A DNA stretch of 64,000 nt from Ophthalmolycus amberensis (taxonomy: Eukaryota; Chordata; Actinopteri; Perciformes; Zoarcidae): positions 496,001 to 560,000 of the forward strand of contig JAFEUB010000801.1 of the NCBI GenBank assembly GCA_024529925.1, written 5' to 3'. Numbering within the stretch: position 1 is the first letter of the stretch; every line of letters begins with the position of its first letter. A program made the position numbers and the translations under genes. Below the pieces are notes generated by a model. That model was not told the origin of the DNA, did no database searches, and was given only the letters and a program-made list of their open reading frames with translations. Shown piece by piece: positions 60,423 to 64,000 of this stretch.

Positions 60423-62369
60423 GCTGCCTGGGGTTCCCCGACTACCTCCTAACCGCCTTCCTCCATAATCCCTCAAAAATGTCAGAGTCGCTATGGAAAT
60501 ATTGTGCCACTCGGCACTGTGGGATGGCAGCAAAGACGAGCCGAGGATTAGCATATATTTCAATTGCTCTCTTGACTGAAATACAAGAGCGGGTGAAGAT
60601 GAGGGCAACGCTCACTTCTTCGTTTGACGAAAAGTTGAGAACGGAAGCGACGATCTTGAGCGCATGGGTCCAAATTAAGAGTGTTTGGCTCCGTTGACGT
60701 CAGCACACGTCCAGCCAAGATCTTACATTTCGATGATCGCCTGCTTTCCTCTAGTATGCACGTTAATCTCCTCTCGTTCGATTCTGAGGGCGTCTGAACT
60801 TCAGCATCACCACACTTTGAGACATTTCCACCGGCCGGCTCTTTATTCTCTCAAGTCCACTCGGCTCAAACCTGCTCGTTTTTTGTCACTCTTTTAAATA
60901 GCATGGTAGCAAACGACGATGCCCTATCGAGGCACCGTGTGCATGTTGAATTTGCTGTCTTCAATTACGGCTCTTCCTCTGCATGTCTACGGCAACTCAG
61001 GCGAAACCCTTTTTTCCCCACTTTTCTTGCAGCTGAAACAGCACCGCGGCACAGCAGGGAGCCTGACAAGTGTCGAGAAAAATCTAATAAATGCTGACAG
61101 TCTATGTAAATGCCATTGCAGCTTGGCAGATTATATATACATGCCAGGCTTCCCAGTCAACCTCAAGGCTTCAGCAAAGGCCTTAAATCACACATATATG
61201 AGGCACTTGGTAAATCATCTAAGTCTCAACTTTTAAGCCGACATGGAAGAAAAAAACTTTAAAGACATACTTCACCCACAAAATCGTTGCAAGATTATTA
61301 ATGATATTTAGTTAAAAACAGGAAGAAATCATTATAGAAAGGCTACTGCATGTAAAATATTAGTGTTATGCCATGATAGTAGTTTCTGACCTGCTACTGT
61401 ATTTCTAACAATAGTGACAGTGTGTCGCTGACTTTCACCTTTACCACAACAGAGCTAATTGTCCTCATGCTAACGAGAGGTGGGGACGCTACTCTTTCAT
61501 GGAAATGACGAAGATGAAGGAAAGCGTTTAGCCATTCATTACGTTCAATCCTGACACCATAGAATAACCAATGCAGGCAAAAGCAGGTGTCTGTTATCAC
61601 ACAGCAGGTGTTAATTACAAAATGGCAGGTGCTTGTCGCTCGCGTTTGTGGCAATCTGCCACGCTGGAAGGAGGTTTCTGGAGTGTAATGAAGATGTGGG
61701 TTTATCGGAACGGGATGGATGGAATGATGAATGGGTGAATGAACACATTAACTTTTACAATACGCAACGACGTTGCACATAGACAACTTGGACGTCATTT
61801 GAAAGGCCACGCAAACTAAAGTTTCTACATCAAAGCAGCAAACACACTCCCTAATTGAGCAGACCCCCCCCCCCCCTCCCCCCGACATCCTTCATTAGGA
61901 GTTTGGACTGAACCATGACGGGCTGGATTTTACTGCTTTGATTCAGTTGCAGACAGCTGCGTGAAGAGAAGAGCGCCTGAGCAATTCTGCTTAATGCATT
62001 TGGTGGCCTTGAGAACAAATAATAGGAACAAATCACATTACTGTAAACAGCCACCGCTGCCAATGTTCACAACAGCACGGATAATCAGGAAGTGGCGACA
62101 TAATGGCCTTGGAGATAAAAAAGAAAGTTACTACAGGATGTGCTGTTTGATTCAGTCGGTTATAATATGGAGCTTAATACAGTGTGAAGGGACAAAGACA
62201 GGAAGCTAAACCTAATTTACATCACTAACACAGCTGCAGCTACCGGTTTAAATTTAGCTGCAAATAAAAGGCCACGAGGTTACCTTGTGGTGTATAATAG
62301 AGTTCTGCCCAGGCCTAAATTTAAGCCTTTAAGACTCAACTGGTACCGCTAGGATTTAGGACCTGTTCC

Positions 62370-62585
62370 CAACCCGAGACCCAGAAATATCTCAACAACG
62401 GCTGGATCCATTGCCAGGAAATTTGTTCCATATATTCACGGGTGCCCAGAGGATGAGTCCTAATCATTTTGGGGATCATGTGACTTTTTTTGCTCTTGCG
62501 CCATCATCAGGTCCAAAAGGTTAATTTGTCGAATCCGTGCTAATCGTATGCCACTCCCATCAGCCTCGGCTGTGTTTTGGGGGTT
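62370..62585 (+). repeat. Dispersed repeat family A, middle portion
   Basis: 'cagaaatatctcaacaacgg', 'cccagaggatgagtcctaat', 'tttggggatcatgtgacttt' and 'gcgccatcatcaggtccaaa' are the reverse complement, in the expected order, of blocks at 30030-30330. A 'cccatcagcctcggctgtgt' block follows. This gives direct support within the window for a shared family, here in the opposite orientation. Confidence 0.65.
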
Positions 62586-64000
62586 TTCTGTTTTTTTATG
62601 ACTTCCGGGGGCATTTTTGCCTGACGCACTTGAATTTGAGTAAAAAGTAAAATTCTACAGCCATTAAGATGTAGAGGCTCAATAGCCATCTACTTTATGG
62701 CTGAGCTATACTTAAGCTATGGCCCTAATTTATCCGCGTTTTAGCCTCGTCGTCAGGTCCACGCATAGACGGCCACTTGACGTCTTTTAAAAGCAAATTC
62801 CCTCTGTAGCCAAATCTAAGAAACCATTGAGTTCGATGTGTACGAATGGCTGGATGGTATGAAGGCAGAGGGATAACCGCTCCAACACAACAGCCTGCCA
62901 TTCTCTCCCGCCCATATGCTGCTGTGCTTACTCCCTCCTGTTCCATCCATCTAATAATGGGCGGAGGATGAGAGAAAATGCCTCAGTGTCAATGGCCCAG
63001 CCACTAAGATCCCATTATTACACCCATAAATCCTCTCCTGGCACCCCCACCCCCCCCCTCCCCCGCCCCCCCTTTTCGTGTTCTCTTTCCGTCTCATACA
63101 CTAGCAGGATCCACACGTTCAGATGACAAAACTTGCCACAAACACCCGGCTGAGAGTGTTCAATTTAACGTCTTCTAGAAATATAACCGTCCATCACGAC
63201 GTCAGCGGCAACACCTCGGCTCCTGTGAGGCATCTCTAAGTGCTGTCATTAAAGAGTGTGAAAGGATATGAGCTATGTGTGTGTGTGTGTGGGGGGGGGG
63301 GGGGGGTATGTACCTGGATTTGAGTATGTTTTTGCCATTTTCACTGTTTCTGTATTTGTTCTGTTTGTTTTTTCCAAAAGAGCGCCTTAATAGCGTGCGT
63401 GTGGGTGTGCGCTTAAGTGTCGACAATGCCGCCCATAATGAAAGTCTATCACTCCGTTCATGTCTTGAGGGAGGAGGTGCACCCTTCAGTTGCCTCAGAT
63501 TTACAAGCCCGCTCCCTGACCAGCGGATGTGGCGCTCCACTGTTAATGTCTGACCTCGTGCCACACACACACACACACACACACACACAGGCTCGTGGTG
63601 ATAAAGGAGGGCCCTCGGTGAACCCGATTAAACAACGGGTGAAATATCTGAACCGTGGAAAAAGAACACGAAGCTGCCCGTGTGTCACAATAACGGCGGA
63701 ATGAAAAGGAGGCAGGGGAGCGGGAGATAGGAAGGCACCTCGCTATCGCTGCCGACTGCTTTTGTGTTGAGTGGCGTTGAGTTCAATAGCGTGATTAATT
63801 AGGAGGGGAGAGTGCGATACCGGCTACAGCAGAGTGAGATGTGAAGACTTGCATTTCACAGATAGCCAAAAAAAGGAAGCTAGGGAGACGGATAGGCCGG
63901 CACATCGCAGTCCAAGACAAAAAAGTGAGGAGTTTCAAAATCCAGTGATGAGAAGGTTTTTCTCCTAAGCCTTGGAAAATGTGCAGATGTGCGTGTGCGC
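62586..64000. other. Non-coding DNA without a recognisable gene
   Basis: Contains C-rich runs at 63040-63075, a GT-plus-G tract at 63276-63306 and an AC array at 63562-63589. No gene is recognised up to the window end. Confidence 0.5.
63562..63589. repeat. (CA)14 microsatellite
   Basis: Uninterrupted CA run. Confidence 0.95.

Larger units (their letters stand above)
56861..62369. other. Non-coding DNA without a recognisable gene
   Basis: Holds the exceptional C45 tract at 58007-58051, a G tract near 59633-59649, a GT array at 60391-60419 and a C-rich stretch near 61864-61883. A short minus-strand frame at 57200-57403 has a hydrophobic segment but no other support. Confidence 0.5.

Noticed and set aside
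1..64000. tRNA, rRNA, snRNA, known microRNA or CRISPR arrays
   Set aside because: Looked for B-box-like GGTTCGAATCC, familiar microRNA seeds and regularly spaced repeats; found none that hold up. Tandem arrays present are microsatellites.

Overview
The window looks like non-coding DNA from a ray-finned (teleost) fish. The evidence is a sushi-type Ty3/gypsy chromovirus retrotransposon, L2-type LINE remnants with fish-style pentamer tails, a decayed Penelope-like element, several dispersed repeat families that I recognise from teleost genomes, and a very high density of CA/GT, GA/CT and poly(G)/poly(C) tracts. I found no host protein-coding gene, tRNA, rRNA or other RNA gene that I could support. 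The stretch behaves like an intergenic region or a very long intron.

Layout: 1-1020 is CpG-rich, with a good-looking splice donor at 194/195 that could belong to an exon cut by the window edge. 1021-6655 is unique-looking non-coding DNA with microsatellites and one old repeat fragment near 4.62-4.74 kb. 6657-7791 is a 5'-truncated, frameshifted L2-type LINE ending in a CTTGC tail. 8045-13338 is a complete Ty3/gypsy element on the minus strand: LTRs of 455 bp that look identical, a 5-bp target duplication ACCCA, an intact gag of 342 codons, and an intact pol of 1133 codons encoding protease, reverse transcriptase, RNase H, integrase and a C-terminal chromodomain. pol lies in the -1 frame relative to gag. 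Its primer-binding region does not match the usual TGG-starting tRNA type. It is complementary to a site inside the element's own LTR, as expected for the self-priming Tf1/sushi group. This is the most informative object in the window.

13344-64000 is gene-poor. It holds microsatellites, exceptionally long G or C homopolymers (up to 45 C at 58007-58051), an L2-type 3' tail at 25.1-25.4 kb, a Penelope-like element remnant at 28.3-29.0 kb, and scattered fragments of at least two dispersed repeat families (family A near 30.0-30.3, 56.8 and 62.4 kb; family B near 15.9, 47.3 and 49.4 kb). Between these lie AT-rich, repeat-free blocks dense in homeodomain-like TAATTA, POU octamer and MEF2-like motifs. 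They resemble conserved regulatory elements, but conservation cannot be judged from a single sequence.

Within the gypsy element the parts form one replication cycle: an LTR promoter, a Gag that packages RNA through a zinc knuckle, a frameshifted Pol that copies and integrates it, a self-primer for minus-strand DNA, a polypurine tract for plus-strand DNA, and a chromodomain that probably steers integration. The other elements are decayed copies without coding capacity.
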